Shown: positions 1 through 9,613 of the stretch, piece after piece | How positions within the stretch are numbered: position 1 is the first letter of the stretch | Layout: every line of letters starts with the position of its first letter | NCBI GenBank assembly: GCA_002786025.1 | Contig: NHNW01000001.1 | Coordinates: forward strand, 1,116,001-1,180,000 | DNA from: Zasmidium citrigriseum | Taxonomy: Eukaryota > Ascomycota > Dothideomycetes > Mycosphaerellales > Mycosphaerellaceae | Direction of reading: 5' to 3' | DNA length: 64,000 nt | Notes under the pieces: model-generated | Databases searched by the model: none | What the model was told of the DNA's origin: nothing | The model's input: the letters and a program-made list of their open reading frames with translations, nothing else | Made by a program: the position numbers and the translations under genes

Positions 1-188
1 ACGCTCGACACGTTTTGATGAATTACATGTGATACCAATGGACGAAACGTAGCAAACATTGAAAGTGAGTGCAGTCCGTGCTGCTCCCGTCTAGCCGGCG
101 CATGGCCCGCGATGAGTCGTCGTTGCGCCGGCGGCCAGGCTCGCTCTTTCTCCTTCAATGATACTGACAAACCCAGAACGACACAAGA

Positions 189-950
189 ATGGTATTGAAA
201 GACGACCGGGAACCCAAAACCCAACCCGCCAAGATGCGATTGCAACCAAGCGCCGTCTTAGGCAAGGACCAGAATCCTCTACAGCCAAAATCCCAAGAAG
301 CCAGTGCATGTTCGAGAGTATTTGCGATCCCTGAACTGTCCGAACAGATCCTACTAGATTTATCGATGCAGGACATACTCTGCGGTGCGATACAAGTATG
401 CCGACAGTGGAAGCAAGCAGTGCAAAAGTCCGACCTCATCCAAGAGCATCTCTTCCTGAAGCCGATCTGCTCTGACAGGCGGCTGTATTACGTCCAGAGG
501 CCACTGTCGAAGACCGAGAACTACAGTCTGTGTCACTGGGCAGACCTTCAGCACCCCGGACTTCAACGCACTGTCCTAGAGAATCCGTTCTTGATCCTGC
601 TCTGCCACGAGGACATGCGAACGGAAAGCTTTTTACGACCAGAGACATCGTGGAGAAGGATGCAGGTCGCGCAACCATCCATTGGCGAGCTGGAGGTTCT
701 TATGGGCAATGAGACGACGAGGATAGTGCGATCCACGGATCGTTCAGGGGTCTTGCTGGGCGATATCGAGTCGGATGATTCTCTCCTTGGCATATGTGGA
801 TGGAATGAGTGGTCATCTTACACAGACTTCCGGCAGATCAAAGCCCTCAAGGCCGAGCTGCGGAGCGACTGCATGCCGGAAGATGAAGAAGTCGAGGTTT
901 TTGAGGATGACATGTGGTGGATGTCGGATGAGCACCTATACGGGCTCTGA
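189..950 (+). CDS. F-box protein (tandem copy 1)
   Basis: Single-exon gene, 253 residues. An F-box-like segment lies at about residues 46-93, with the pattern IPELSEQILL, then MQDIL, CRQWK and LFLKP. F-box proteins bind Skp1 and present substrates to SCF ubiquitin ligases; no substrate-binding repeat such as WD40 or LRR is visible. The C-terminal half carries SWRRMQVAQP and GVLLGDI, which are matched by SWRKQLVIQP and GVKLGEV in the next gene, so the two are tandem paralogues. The tail is acidic and ends in a Trp/Met-rich segment. The start is the first ATG of the open frame, with A at -3. The F-box assignment comes from pattern recognition; the substrate is unknown. Confidence 0.75.
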   Translation: MVLKDDREPKTQPAKMRLQPSAVLGKDQNPLQPKSQEASACSRVFAIPELSEQILLDLSMQDILCGAIQVCRQWKQAVQKSDLIQEHLFLKPICSDRRLYYVQRPLSKTENYSLCHWADLQHPGLQRTVLENPFLILLCHEDMRTESFLRPETSWRRMQVAQPSIGELEVLMGNETTRIVRSTDRSGVLLGDIESDDSLLGICGWNEWSSYTDFRQIKALKAELRSDCMPEDEEVEVFEDDMWWMSDEHLYGL

Positions 951-1170
951 CGGCGGATTTCGTGCTGAGATCACGAGTTCACGTTCTTTGCGAACTATGG
1001 CCGTAAACCACGACGTACGAGTATCTCAAATATGTTGAAATGAATCCAGCTAATGAAACATTCACACAGAATCACATGCCTTTCACGTGCGGGGTCGACC
1101 TCATGCAAACGCTGCCACCTCAACCTCGTCGACGAGGTCAAATCTTGCTTCAAACAACCTCTCCGATCCA

Positions 1171-2367
1171 ATGCCGTCGATTTCCAATGCAAAAATGGGC
1201 CTCGACACGCCACCTCCAATACCAACCAAGAGCGCGAGGCGTGGCAACAACAAGATCACGATGTGCGACATATTATTCAACACCGACAAGGTCGCGGAGC
1301 AGATCTTCCTCAAACTGCCCATGCGCGACATCCTCGTCAATGTCCAACGGGTTTCAAAGAGGTGGAAAGCGATAGTCAAGAATTCTGAGCTTCTTCAAGA
1401 GGCGCTCTTCTTCAAGCCCATCAACCGACCCATCAAGTTCGTCAAACCACACAAAGACATCTATGCCGAGAATGCGGTGAAGGCGGCGGAGGAGACCCCA
1501 AAGACTCCTGTCGGGTCGAGTCCTGGACTGGAAAGACTGATGGGAGAATGGCCGTTTGCCTCGCCCTGTCCTGCCACCACCGCCACTCAGCACGCCAGGA
1601 ATCCTTCAGAGGCCTCCTCTTCGACAACAAGTCCAACCACTTCATTCGAGATGCCCATCAGCACCCGGATGCCCACGCCCGCCACAGACCCCACGAGTCC
1701 CACCAATTCATCAGAAAAGAAGACCAAGCTACGCCACAAACCGAGCAAGCTGTTCAAAATTGGCCGTCACAAAGCAGTCAAGAGCAACGAGAACCTCACA
1801 GACACATCATCTAGTCCGGTCACTTCACCAACGACACCTATCCCGCGCTCTCGCCCACCTTCTGACAAATGGGTACGGCGCTCTTACGCAGTAGAAGAGG
1901 CAAGCGACCTTCGACAGCGAATCTACGAACACCCTCTTGTCTCCCGCAACGATGCTCCTTTTCGGAAATACTCCCTCCACACGATCGGCGGACGCCGCGA
2001 GGCAAGTTGGAGGAAGCAACTGGTCATACAGCCACCGACAAGGACTGTCAGGATCATTCGGGACAACTGCGGTAATAAGCTTGACTGTGTTGTTCATGCA
2101 CGGGATGGAGTTGGAGTCAAGCTTGGGGAGGTGGCGGATGCACTGAGACTGAAGACCATGATCTTCTTGACGTTTGAGGGAAGAGCTTGGTGGCGGAGAT
2201 ACAAATGGACGGAAGAGGAGAGTAGTGGGCTTTTGGATAGTATCAAGCCGGGCATTGGAGATGGTGCTTGGGTCGAGATAAAGGAAGATGACTTGACGGA
2301 GGAGGATCTGCCTTCTATGAGAGACTCGAAGCGTTCTGTGATCGGCCTGGGAGTCACATATGAGTAA
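1171..2367 (+). CDS. F-box protein (tandem copy 2)
   Basis: Single-exon gene of 398 residues, starting at the first ATG of a frame that is open further upstream without an ATG. The F-box-like segment is at about residues 40-85 (VAEQIFLKLP, MRDIL, SKRWKAIV, LFFKP). A Ser/Thr/Pro-rich linker at about 125-235 contains a basic patch (KLRHKPSKLFKIGRHK) and has no counterpart in the shorter neighbour. The C-terminal block (HPLV, SWRKQLVIQP, RTVRIIRD, GVKLGEV) matches the upstream gene on the same strand 220 bp away, which indicates a local duplication followed by linker growth. Likely an SCF adaptor by family; target unknown. The next in-frame Met, eight codons later, cannot be excluded as the start. 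Confidence 0.78.
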   Translation: MPSISNAKMGLDTPPPIPTKSARRGNNKITMCDILFNTDKVAEQIFLKLPMRDILVNVQRVSKRWKAIVKNSELLQEALFFKPINRPIKFVKPHKDIYAENAVKAAEETPKTPVGSSPGLERLMGEWPFASPCPATTATQHARNPSEASSSTTSPTTSFEMPISTRMPTPATDPTSPTNSSEKKTKLRHKPSKLFKIGRHKAVKSNENLTDTSSSPVTSPTTPIPRSRPPSDKWVRRSYAVEEASDLRQRIYEHPLVSRNDAPFRKYSLHTIGGRREASWRKQLVIQPPTRTVRIIRDNCGNKLDCVVHARDGVGVKLGEVADALRLKTMIFLTFEGRAWWRRYKWTEEESSGLLDSIKPGIGDGAWVEIKEDDLTEEDLPSMRDSKRSVIGLGVTYE

Positions 2368-2577
2368 AGGAACGAAGTCAAGTGACATACATCATCTGTG
2401 GGAAAGCCAATGGCCACTTCTAGTATCCTTTCCCCTTGATCATCAATGATCCGAGAGTCACCGAAATCCAAGCTTCCATTCGCGTTCGCGTCAACAAAGC
2501 TCAAGAGTCATCTAAAGATTGAGAGCTATGCACATCCCAACTTCGCCATCAAACAACGCAAGCACGAGCCACTCACA

Positions 2578-3065
2578 ATGGAAGGCACCTGCCAATGCGG
2601 TCGCATAACCTTCACAACGCCCACAACAGCCCCTTCCTCCCTTTACATTTGCCACTGCACCGAGTGTCGCCACCAAAGCTCCTCCGCATACGGCCTGACA
2701 GCCACCTTCCCGTCCTTCTCTCTTCCCAGCGAAGGAGTCTCGAGCTACACACGCCCGAACTCCAGCGGCACGACGAAAGGCTACTTTTGCACGAACTGCG
2801 GTAGTCGGCTGCTGCATCAGCCAATTGGCAAGGATGGAAAGTTGGCGGAAGTTGTGGCCGTTAAGGCGGGGTGCTTGAAGGGGTTGAGTAGGGAGATGAT
2901 GGCGAACGCGGTAAGTTTTGCTTCCAGTGATTTCGGGGACTGAGGCTAACAAAGGGTTGAAAGGTGCATATCTGGACGAAGAGCGCGGTTGTGGAGATTC
3001 CAGAGGGCGTGGAAGCTTACGAGGAGGAGCCGCCGGGTGGAAGCTTTTCTGGGGAGAAGGAATAG
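2578..3065 (+). CDS. GFA / CENP-V-type zinc-binding protein
   Basis: Two exons, 2578-2910 and 2964-3065, joined in phase 0 across a 53-nt intron (GTAAGT donor, GGCTAAC branch, AAG acceptor), giving 144 residues. The Mss4-like fold of the glutathione-dependent formaldehyde-activating family is recognised by its cysteines: CQCG (Cys5, Cys7), CHCTEC (Cys25, Cys27, Cys30) and CTNCG (Cys71, Cys74). Exon 2 supplies the usual C-terminal signature HIWTKSA followed by IPEG. The family holds structural and catalytic zinc ions; the true substrate of most fungal members is unknown and formaldehyde activity should not be assumed. The frame is open upstream of this ATG, but the family begins with a short residue run before CxCG, which supports the chosen start. 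Confidence 0.88.
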
Positions 3066-3189
3066 GTATGTGAGGACTTTGGTCGTTAGTCATGTGAAAG
3101 TAGCTGATAGCGTGCGGGAACGGCCGGATTTTGAACTTAGGTGAATGATTGAGATGAGGGACCTTGATGGACTTTAGCAGAATCCAGTC

Positions 3190-3490
3190 CGAGGTCCAAC
3201 TTAGATATAAGTAAAGTTAGTAGTGAGGATCAATTAAGGTCTAAGTGAAGGCAGCATTGAAGATTGAAATAGGTTCAATTGAGGACAGCAGTGATGGTTA
3301 GATTAGTACTAAGTGAAGGCAGCATTGAAGATTATATTAGGTCTAAGTCAGGACAGCAGTGACTGTTATTTTAGTCCTAAGTAGAGGCAGCATTGAAGAT
3401 TGGATTAGGTTTAAGTGAGGACAGCAGTGACGACAGCAGTAATTGTTGGTCCAGTTCTAAATGAAGCCAACAGTGAAGATTAGAACCATC
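3190..3490. repeat. Degenerate 34/68-bp minisatellite
   Basis: An AT-richer tandem array. The anchor ctaagtgaaggcagcattga and its variants recur at 3241, 3309, 3377 and, more diverged, 3457: period 68 bp twice, then 80 bp. Between anchors, a related half-unit with gaggacagcagtgatg occupies the middle of each 68-bp unit, so the monomer is about 34 bp and the array is built of A/B dimers. The last interval is longer because cgacagcagtga is duplicated around 3421-3440. A more decayed copy may lie at 3190-3240. It sits between the GFA gene and the DUF7587-like gene, in no recognisable coding frame. Confidence 0.8.
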
Positions 3491-3651
3491 ATGCTTGTTT
3501 CGTTTGAAAGGCACTCTCTTTTGACCGATCGTCACCTATGTCTAACAGAGAGACTAAAGAACCACAAGACATGTTTCGTTACTGCATGTCTCTACGATGC
3601 GAAAGCCGGTCATTTGCCAATGTGATTGATGGCATATGAAAGTGACGATGC

Positions 3652-4100
3652 TTAGGGAGGGACGGGCGGTGGTTGAGATGGGAGTGAGTTAACGATTTCG
3701 AAGACCTCGATAGTCAATTCGCGAGCAACTTCTCTTTGAATCTGGTAAGTCCTGTTGTTGATTTTGGTCATTACTTGTCCTTTGACAGCATATTGCTTCG
3801 TGAAAGACACGGGAATTCTCAATTCTAGGTCTGCTAAGTGTTCTCGATCGTTTTGGTACTTGCTCCTGGCACGGGTAGCTGATTCGTTGACAATGGTGCC
3901 TAGCTGCAGACCGCACCGGTGAATACTCAGTGTGCCTAGACCCAATGACACAGCCTCAAAGCGGGCAACATTCCAACTACCCTTCTTCTTCCGTTCGAAC
4001 TGGCTTATACGCTTAGCCCTTCGCGAGGGAGTTAGGGATTGCAGGAGACATCTTCCACTTTGACCGGAACACCGAGGGTACTCTCAGCACTCGGCTTCAT
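3652..4100 (-). CDS. Uncertain hypothetical protein
   Basis: A minus-strand frame is open from about 4085 down to a stop at 3652. Its body reads like protein (FERKKKGSWNVARFEAV, then KYQNDREHLADLELRIP) and ends in a proline cluster, but the frame itself has no ATG. A nearby ATG at 4100 in another frame (MKPSAEST) could be joined by a roughly 54-nt intron with a CCTAAC branch and AAG acceptor, though the donor would be weak (GTCAAA). The 5' end is therefore unsure. I recognise no domain. It starts only about 28 bp from the oppositely oriented DUF7587-like gene, so it could also be a gene remnant or a transcribed leader. Confidence 0.28.
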
Positions 4101-4128
4101 CTTCTCAATCTGATGACCTTCATGCTGT

Positions 4129-4969
4129 TTGATCATGGACGACACCGATCCCCTTGACTACAAGCTCGCCTGCCATTTACTTCGCCCAGTCGAAGAGTCT
4201 ACAGTCTTTCGCTGTGAAGATGAGCTCCGCTTTTGGTCTCGACAGGCAGTCATCAACTCTCGCACTCAGACGCTAGACAGCTCGGCCGCACCAGTCTGGA
4301 AAAGGCTCTGGGATACATGCCTACTCCGTACTTGGGACCAAATGTCTGGCAGTCGGCCAGATCACAGCGGACGAATGCTAGCCGGAGACGATCGTGCTCG
4401 CTTGGATACCCGTGAGCTGCGCCAGCAGAGCCTTAAGACCCACGCGAGGGAACGCAACAGGATATCAACGCCTTATATATCTCTCACGACCTCGCCACAA
4501 GCGCTGCGGGACCATGCAGACGGTCGCCGCACGCGACCTGCGAGGAGCATCCAATACCTCACAGTGGTCAATCCTCGTCGACGAATAAGTTTAGGTCTTC
4601 CGGTTCTGGATTACGCCGACGAGATGCGACACTACAACATTTCGGACCCGTATGATAGATGCGGAGACTTCTATCATAATCATTTCCTCTGCTTGTGGGA
4701 AATCACCCCTGAAGGAGTTGTTGGGACCTGGCGGTGGGATCAGCTTCGTGTCCGAGAGAATTGGTATGAAAATATCATTCGCCCAGCATTATTGGCACAT
4801 CAGAACGGCGTCATGGATCCGTTGCCTGGAATTGCAAGAGAACTTCCGTCACCTAGAGCTTGTATGTCTTTTTCGGAGCGTGTTGATGATTGCTGACCTT
4901 GATGTAGGGAGTAAACGGCAGGGTGGCTTCGTTGATGACGAAGACGACGACGATGGGAAGGTGGTGTGA
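4129..4969 (+). CDS. DUF7587-like hypothetical protein
   Basis: Two exons, 4129-4861 and 4908-4969, joined in phase 1 across a 46-nt intron (GTATGT donor, GCTGACC branch, TAG acceptor), giving 264 residues. The segment STPYISLTTSPQALRDHA, followed by a beta-rich stretch ending PVLDYADEM and a later HNHFLCLWEI, resembles the fungal DUF7587 pattern (TPFISVT, a short helix, then a late L.W.I strand). The function of that family is unknown. Splicing replaces a Cys-rich readthrough tail with an acidic tail (VDDEDDDDGKVV), which argues that the intron is real. A second Met two codons in is an equally good start. Recognition of the domain is moderate; there is no enzymatic motif. Confidence 0.6.
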
Positions 4970-5191
4970 AAGCCATTAGATGGAGTTGACGCGCTGGGAT
5001 AGGAGCTCTGGCATGCTGTTGGCGATACTCGGGAAGTGCGTAGGAAAGACGATTTGGCAGACGACGCAGATGGGCTGGCAAAGACGCTGCGGCGAATTTC
5101 TTTGATCTAGATCGCTCCGTCAACATCATCCATCAAAGTGGTTCCTTACGAGAACCATGAGGCTTCAAGCACTTGGATGTTCCTAGACTCA

Positions 5192-6763
5192 TCAACTCTC
5201 CTCCCGCTCTTCAACCTCCCCCCTTCGATCTTGCCGCCTAACAAGCCACCATGTCCACGCAATACTCCCAACGGCACCCACAAGCAATCCAATACTCGCC
5301 GAATAGCTCACCTTATACTGGGGTCCAAACCGTGGCTGATAGACCTGCGGACCCACAATCCCGTTGAACTGTGCCGCAGCATTCGTGAGTCCGATTGTCA
5401 GACCCGCAGTGGTAGTTCCATGCGCCGCTCTTATCCTTTCAGGCCAGAGGATAGGATAGATGCAGATCGAGAAGGCGGTTGCGAGGGTTACGAGGACGTA
5501 TTTGGCGATCGAGTTGCGTATGACGATGAGGAGGATGTAGCAGAGGCAGGTTAGGAGTTCGAGGGTTATGGCTGTGGGCCAGGAGTGGAGCAGGCGGCGT
5601 TGGATGGCCCAGCCGATGAGGACGAGACAGCTGCAGCCGAAGGCCTGAAGAGGTTGTTAGATGAAGCAATCTTGGGTGGATTCTCTGGCGGACTTACGTA
5701 GGTGGGCATTGTTAGAAGCTGCGTGATGGCGCTGTTGGTCAAGCCTAGCTCGAGAATCACTGTTGGCAGGACTTTGCTGACTCCCCATCCGCCGATAGCG
5801 TGGCAGATCCAAATGAGCGTGAAGCTGATCGTTGTCGGGTTCTTGAAGATGCCCTTCACTTGTTCGAAGTCCCAGGTCTTGGCCGTAGATGTAGGCTGGG
5901 TCTTGGGTAGGTTGTCGACTATGATTCTCTTCTCGTCTTCTGTCAAGAACTTCGACGTCTCAGGATAATTTGGTAGCATGAAGTATGTATAGATGCCGCA
6001 GAGAATCGCCGGTATGCCCTCGAGGATGAAGACCCATCTGTGATCCGTTAGTACTGCCATCACTTTTCCAAGCGGAATGTATTTCTTACCGCCATCCTGA
6101 CAATCCTCCAACGCCGTTCATGTATGAGATGGCGAATGCCAAAAGCCCGCTGATGGTACCAGAGAATTGACCGCATGCATAGAAGAACGCAATACGAAGG
6201 GCAGTACTCTTTGCCGGATACCAGAAAGAGAGGTGGTATAGCACTCCAGGATAGTACCCTGCTTCAGCCAACCCCAACAGAAATCGGGTGACCATGAGGC
6301 CAGCGTAGTTCTGGGTAGCTCCCTGACACATCGATATGATCCCTTCCTCATATTAGCTTTGACTTCCGAACACATACCGTGCAAACGTACCCCAGGTTAC
6401 CATGATTCTCGACATCCAGACCGACGGCGAGAAGTGCTTCAAGAGCATCGTCGATGTTGGCTCCGCGAGCATGTACGGGTAATAGAATATCGAGAGAGCC
6501 CACGCCCACTGCTCACTGCTAAGGCCGCCCAACTCTGTCTTGATGTCATCTCCCTCCTCGATGTTGATGATGGCCGTGTTCGTGATGTTTGAGACATGGA
6601 TTCTCATGATCAGATAGACGAAGGAGTACCAGAGCAAAATCCGTTTGTCTGCTTTGCGGTATGCGGCTTTGGCAGCCCTGGAGTCATTGTCGACTACCGA
6701 TGCTGTTGGAGACGGTATCTCTGCAATCTCGACATCTTTCTTGGAGTCCACGGTCGTAGCCAT
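5192..6763 (-). CDS. MFS permease, Dal5/allantoate-type
   Basis: Four exons, 6391-6763, 6090-6342, 5698-6037 and 5192-5644, joined in phases 1, 2 and 0, giving 472 residues. The introns are 48 to 53 nt. The second exon is placed so that the family motif W-G-I-I-S-M-C-Q-G-A-T-Q-N is restored; the alternative donor GTATGT just downstream would break the frame. Anion:cation symporter features are visible: RFLLGLAEAGYYPGV, LSGWRWVFILEGIP split across an intron, and about 12 membrane segments with a hydrophilic N-terminus and a charged C-terminal tail. Relatives import allantoate, ureidosuccinate, nicotinate or other organic anions; the substrate cannot be read from sequence. Divergent from the dioxygenase at 7503. 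Confidence 0.9.
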
Positions 6764-7502
6764 TGCTCTAGCCGTTAGAGACTTGGAGGAGATAGTTGTA
6801 TCACGGAAATTGATGGTTTATCAGGCATCTCTGTACTGCTTATAGCAGGCTCGTCGGCAGCACATCAATGTGGGTTCCCTCGACGTGCTTCAAGGCCAAG
6901 GTCGGGCCCTCGCAAAGACGGCAAGACATTGCCGAAAGTACTCCACACAGAAGCATGTTGTTGAGGCGTTGACGATACATTGGACTCCTTTGAAAGCCCT
7001 TGGGTCCTATCCAGGAGGAAGGTCTTTCGAGTAGGATGCGCCCTTGCCCAATGACATTGTCTCTTTCGAGATAACCTGAATCATGAAAGACGAGGATTCG
7101 ATAGCATCATCCTATGGGCGTCTTGATAAGGCAAGAATATTGATTCAAGGCCAACGTCGAGAGGCCTGGGACCTGGATCACGCCATATGCAGTCGACAGA
7201 CGTGACGTCGCACGTGACTGACATTGATATAGCTTCACTGCCACAGCTCTTTGCCTGAAATGTTGCTTAGCAAGCGCCACAAGGTACCTCCACTCTGACA
7301 GAGATACGTACCATGTCGCCATCCAGGAACACTGGCATGTTGCCGTGAGGGGAATCACGGCTCGTCGGCCATGTCAATGGTGGGGACTGCTTCGCGATAA
7401 AACACTGCTGGTAGATTTGGTGAAGCTTTCTCTTCTTGAAGACCATCCCGTGCTCTTCTCCTCATCTCCGAATCATCATCGCTCATTGAAAGGTTATACA
7501 AA
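6764..7502. promoter_or_regulatory. Shared divergent promoter, permease / dioxygenase
   Basis: The 739 bases between two start codons contain no convincing reading frame. Visible motifs are a CRE-like TGACGTCG immediately followed by an E-box CACGTG (7203-7216), and GATA-type sites GATAA at 7070-7074, TGATAAG at 7124-7130 and GATAA at 7396-7400. In filamentous fungi HGATAR sites are bound by AreA-type nitrogen regulators, and CRE and E-box sites by bZIP and bHLH factors. Binding here is inference from short motifs. Confidence 0.45.
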
Positions 7503-8775
7503 ATGACGACGGCGGTTCATACTGTTCAAGACGTTCATCGTCACTCTCTGCCAACATATCAGCAACCATCAGAGTCCAAGCATGAGCGTAGGTGGTAGTC
7601 TTTCGCTCGTGCCATGATCATGTAGTAATCGAACATCGCAGTCGACTGGGCCGACCTGGTAACTCTTGACTTATCTCAGTACGATGCTCCTGGAGGAAAG
7701 CAGAAGCTTGCGAACCAACTTCGGGATGCCGTACATAATGTTGGCTTCTTCTACGTGAGTCCAATGGGATCGAGCATACATCTGGCAATGCACTGATAGT
7801 GTCACCAGATAACAGGATTCGGCCTCAGCCAAGAGGAAGTCGATCGCCAGTTCGCGATTGGCAAGGAGCTGTTTGCTCTGCCCGAAGAAGAGAAGCTCAA
7901 GCATCGGGCAGATCTCGAACATGGCCACTACAGTGGCTATCGTCCGAAGGGAACCATCGAGCTGTTTCCAGGTTTGCGAGACAATGTTGAGATGTACAAC
8001 GTCTTCAAGTTCCTTCCAGAACTTGAGAGAAGTCACCCGGATTTGATCCTAGAGCATCGTGCCGAGATCGAGAAGTTCCAGAGACACATCGCTGAAGATG
8101 TCGTTCAGAAGTTGCTTGTCCTCATCTCCATCGTGTTGGAGTTGCCAGAAGACTACCTCTCGAACGGCCATCGGTACGACGATTTATCGGACTGCCATCT
8201 GAGGTACATGATATATCGCGCCCGGACGCCGGAAGAGAACGCCAAATACCAGAACCTGTATTCTCGCGGTCATACAGACTTCGGCAGTCTGACATTGCTC
8301 TTCCGACAGCCCATCGCTGCTCTTCAAGTCCAATTGCCCGATGGATCGTGGAAATGGGTGAAGCCGTATCCTGAAAGCATCACCGTCAACATCGCAGACG
8401 TCCTGCAGTTCTGGACCAATGGGTACCTAAAGTCGTCGATCCATCGCGTGGTAGCCCCGCCTGAAGATCAGGCCCACCTCGATCGTCTGGGCCTGCTCTA
8501 CTTCCTGCGGTGAGAATCCTGTTGCTGCTGATCCCACGTTACCCAAACAGCTAATGCTCTCATCGTTTAGTCCCGCCCATGATCTGGACTTGAAGACCGT
8601 CGACAGCCCGTTGTTGAAGCGACTGGGTCTGAAAGACACTGGCGATGAGGCTGCTGGTATCAAGGCGGGCGACTGGGTTCGGATGAGGGTGAAGCAGAAC
8701 CAGGACAAGGCAGTCGAAGGTGGCCACAAGGAGAAGGAGGTTCTTGGAGGCGTCAAAATCAAGTACTTCGATTAG
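7503..8775 (+). CDS. 2-oxoglutarate/Fe(II) dioxygenase, IPNS-like
   Basis: Four exons, 7503-7587, 7642-7754, 7809-8509 and 8571-8775, in phases 1, 0 and 2, giving 367 residues. Exon 1 plus the first codons of exon 2 form a DIOX_N-type segment ending NVGFFYITGFGLS. The DSBH core has the iron triad His-Thr-Asp (in GHTDFGSL, about residues 221-223) and a distal His (in SSIHRVV, about 277). The Arg that normally lies in an R-x-S 2-oxoglutarate clamp is in DRLGLLYF, so the Ser is Gly here. Plant and fungal relatives include desaturases, hydroxylases and thymine 7-hydroxylase; the substrate is unknown. The shared promoter with the permease suggests it acts on an imported compound. The product should be cytosolic, with no signal peptide. 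Confidence 0.9.
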
Positions 8776-9613
8776 GCGTTCATCTCGATGGAAAGCACAT
8801 AGCTCGTAGCATAGTCGACTGGGTTGGTCGCCTAAGAGTCCAGATCTTTGATGGAATACGATGCGAGATTCGCAGATCCACTTGCTCGTCTTCTTTTGCC
8901 AGATCCTCGAGGTGGTGATGTCGCGCACAGCCAACGAGACTCGCTATCCTCGTGCATATCGCTGGAGGCAAAACGCCATGTCAGATAAACAGGAAGGACT
9001 GAGGTCCTCTCACCGTTTGGCGGGTTGCCCATCTGAGCCTTCCTTGCTCTTGCCTCCCTATCGCACATGGCCGGTAGGTTCGGGCCGCCTGCCACGTGAG
9101 GCGCGCGAGGATCTTGAGCGCCCATAAGCTTCTCACCAGAAGACAGTTCAGAGTTCCAGAAGCCAGATTTTTGATGGTGCATAGGACGTGCAGAGCCAGC
9201 GTTTCGCAGAGTGGCGTCGAGATCGTCCTGCGGATTGCCGAACAAGGAAGTACCAGAGTCGTGGCTTCCTCGAGAACACGCTAGGCAAACTCTATGGACG
9301 AGCTTGTTTGCACATGCCTGCGCGGGCATCCCCCATCCAGGCATCCCGGACTACATCCCCAGACACCTCCACGTTTTCTGGGGTCGTGCAATGCGGAGCG
9401 CTGTCCTGAAGCACCTACCGAGCCTCGAGGCGGCACTAGAAGGAATGCAACACGGAGAAGGTTAACCAAGTCTGGGGCACCACATGGCCGCCGGCCTGAC
9501 ACGCGAGCGGCGAGTATAAAGACGACCATCGTCCCCATCAAACCACCACATCACGCAGATCCTTGCCTGCTCCAAGTCGTCTACCAACAACATCGTCGAG
9601 CAACACCTTCATT
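8776..9613. promoter_or_regulatory. Upstream region of the sugar transporter
   Basis: No supported gene. A TATA box (TATAAA, 9515-9520) lies 94 bp before the transporter ATG. Three SYGGRG matches, the fungal CreA/Mig1 carbon-repression core, occur at 9357-9362 (reverse strand), 9378-9383 and 9472-9477, all reading CTGGGG. The cluster close to the TATA box makes glucose repression of the transporter a reasonable guess. Motifs this short also occur by chance. Confidence 0.45.
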
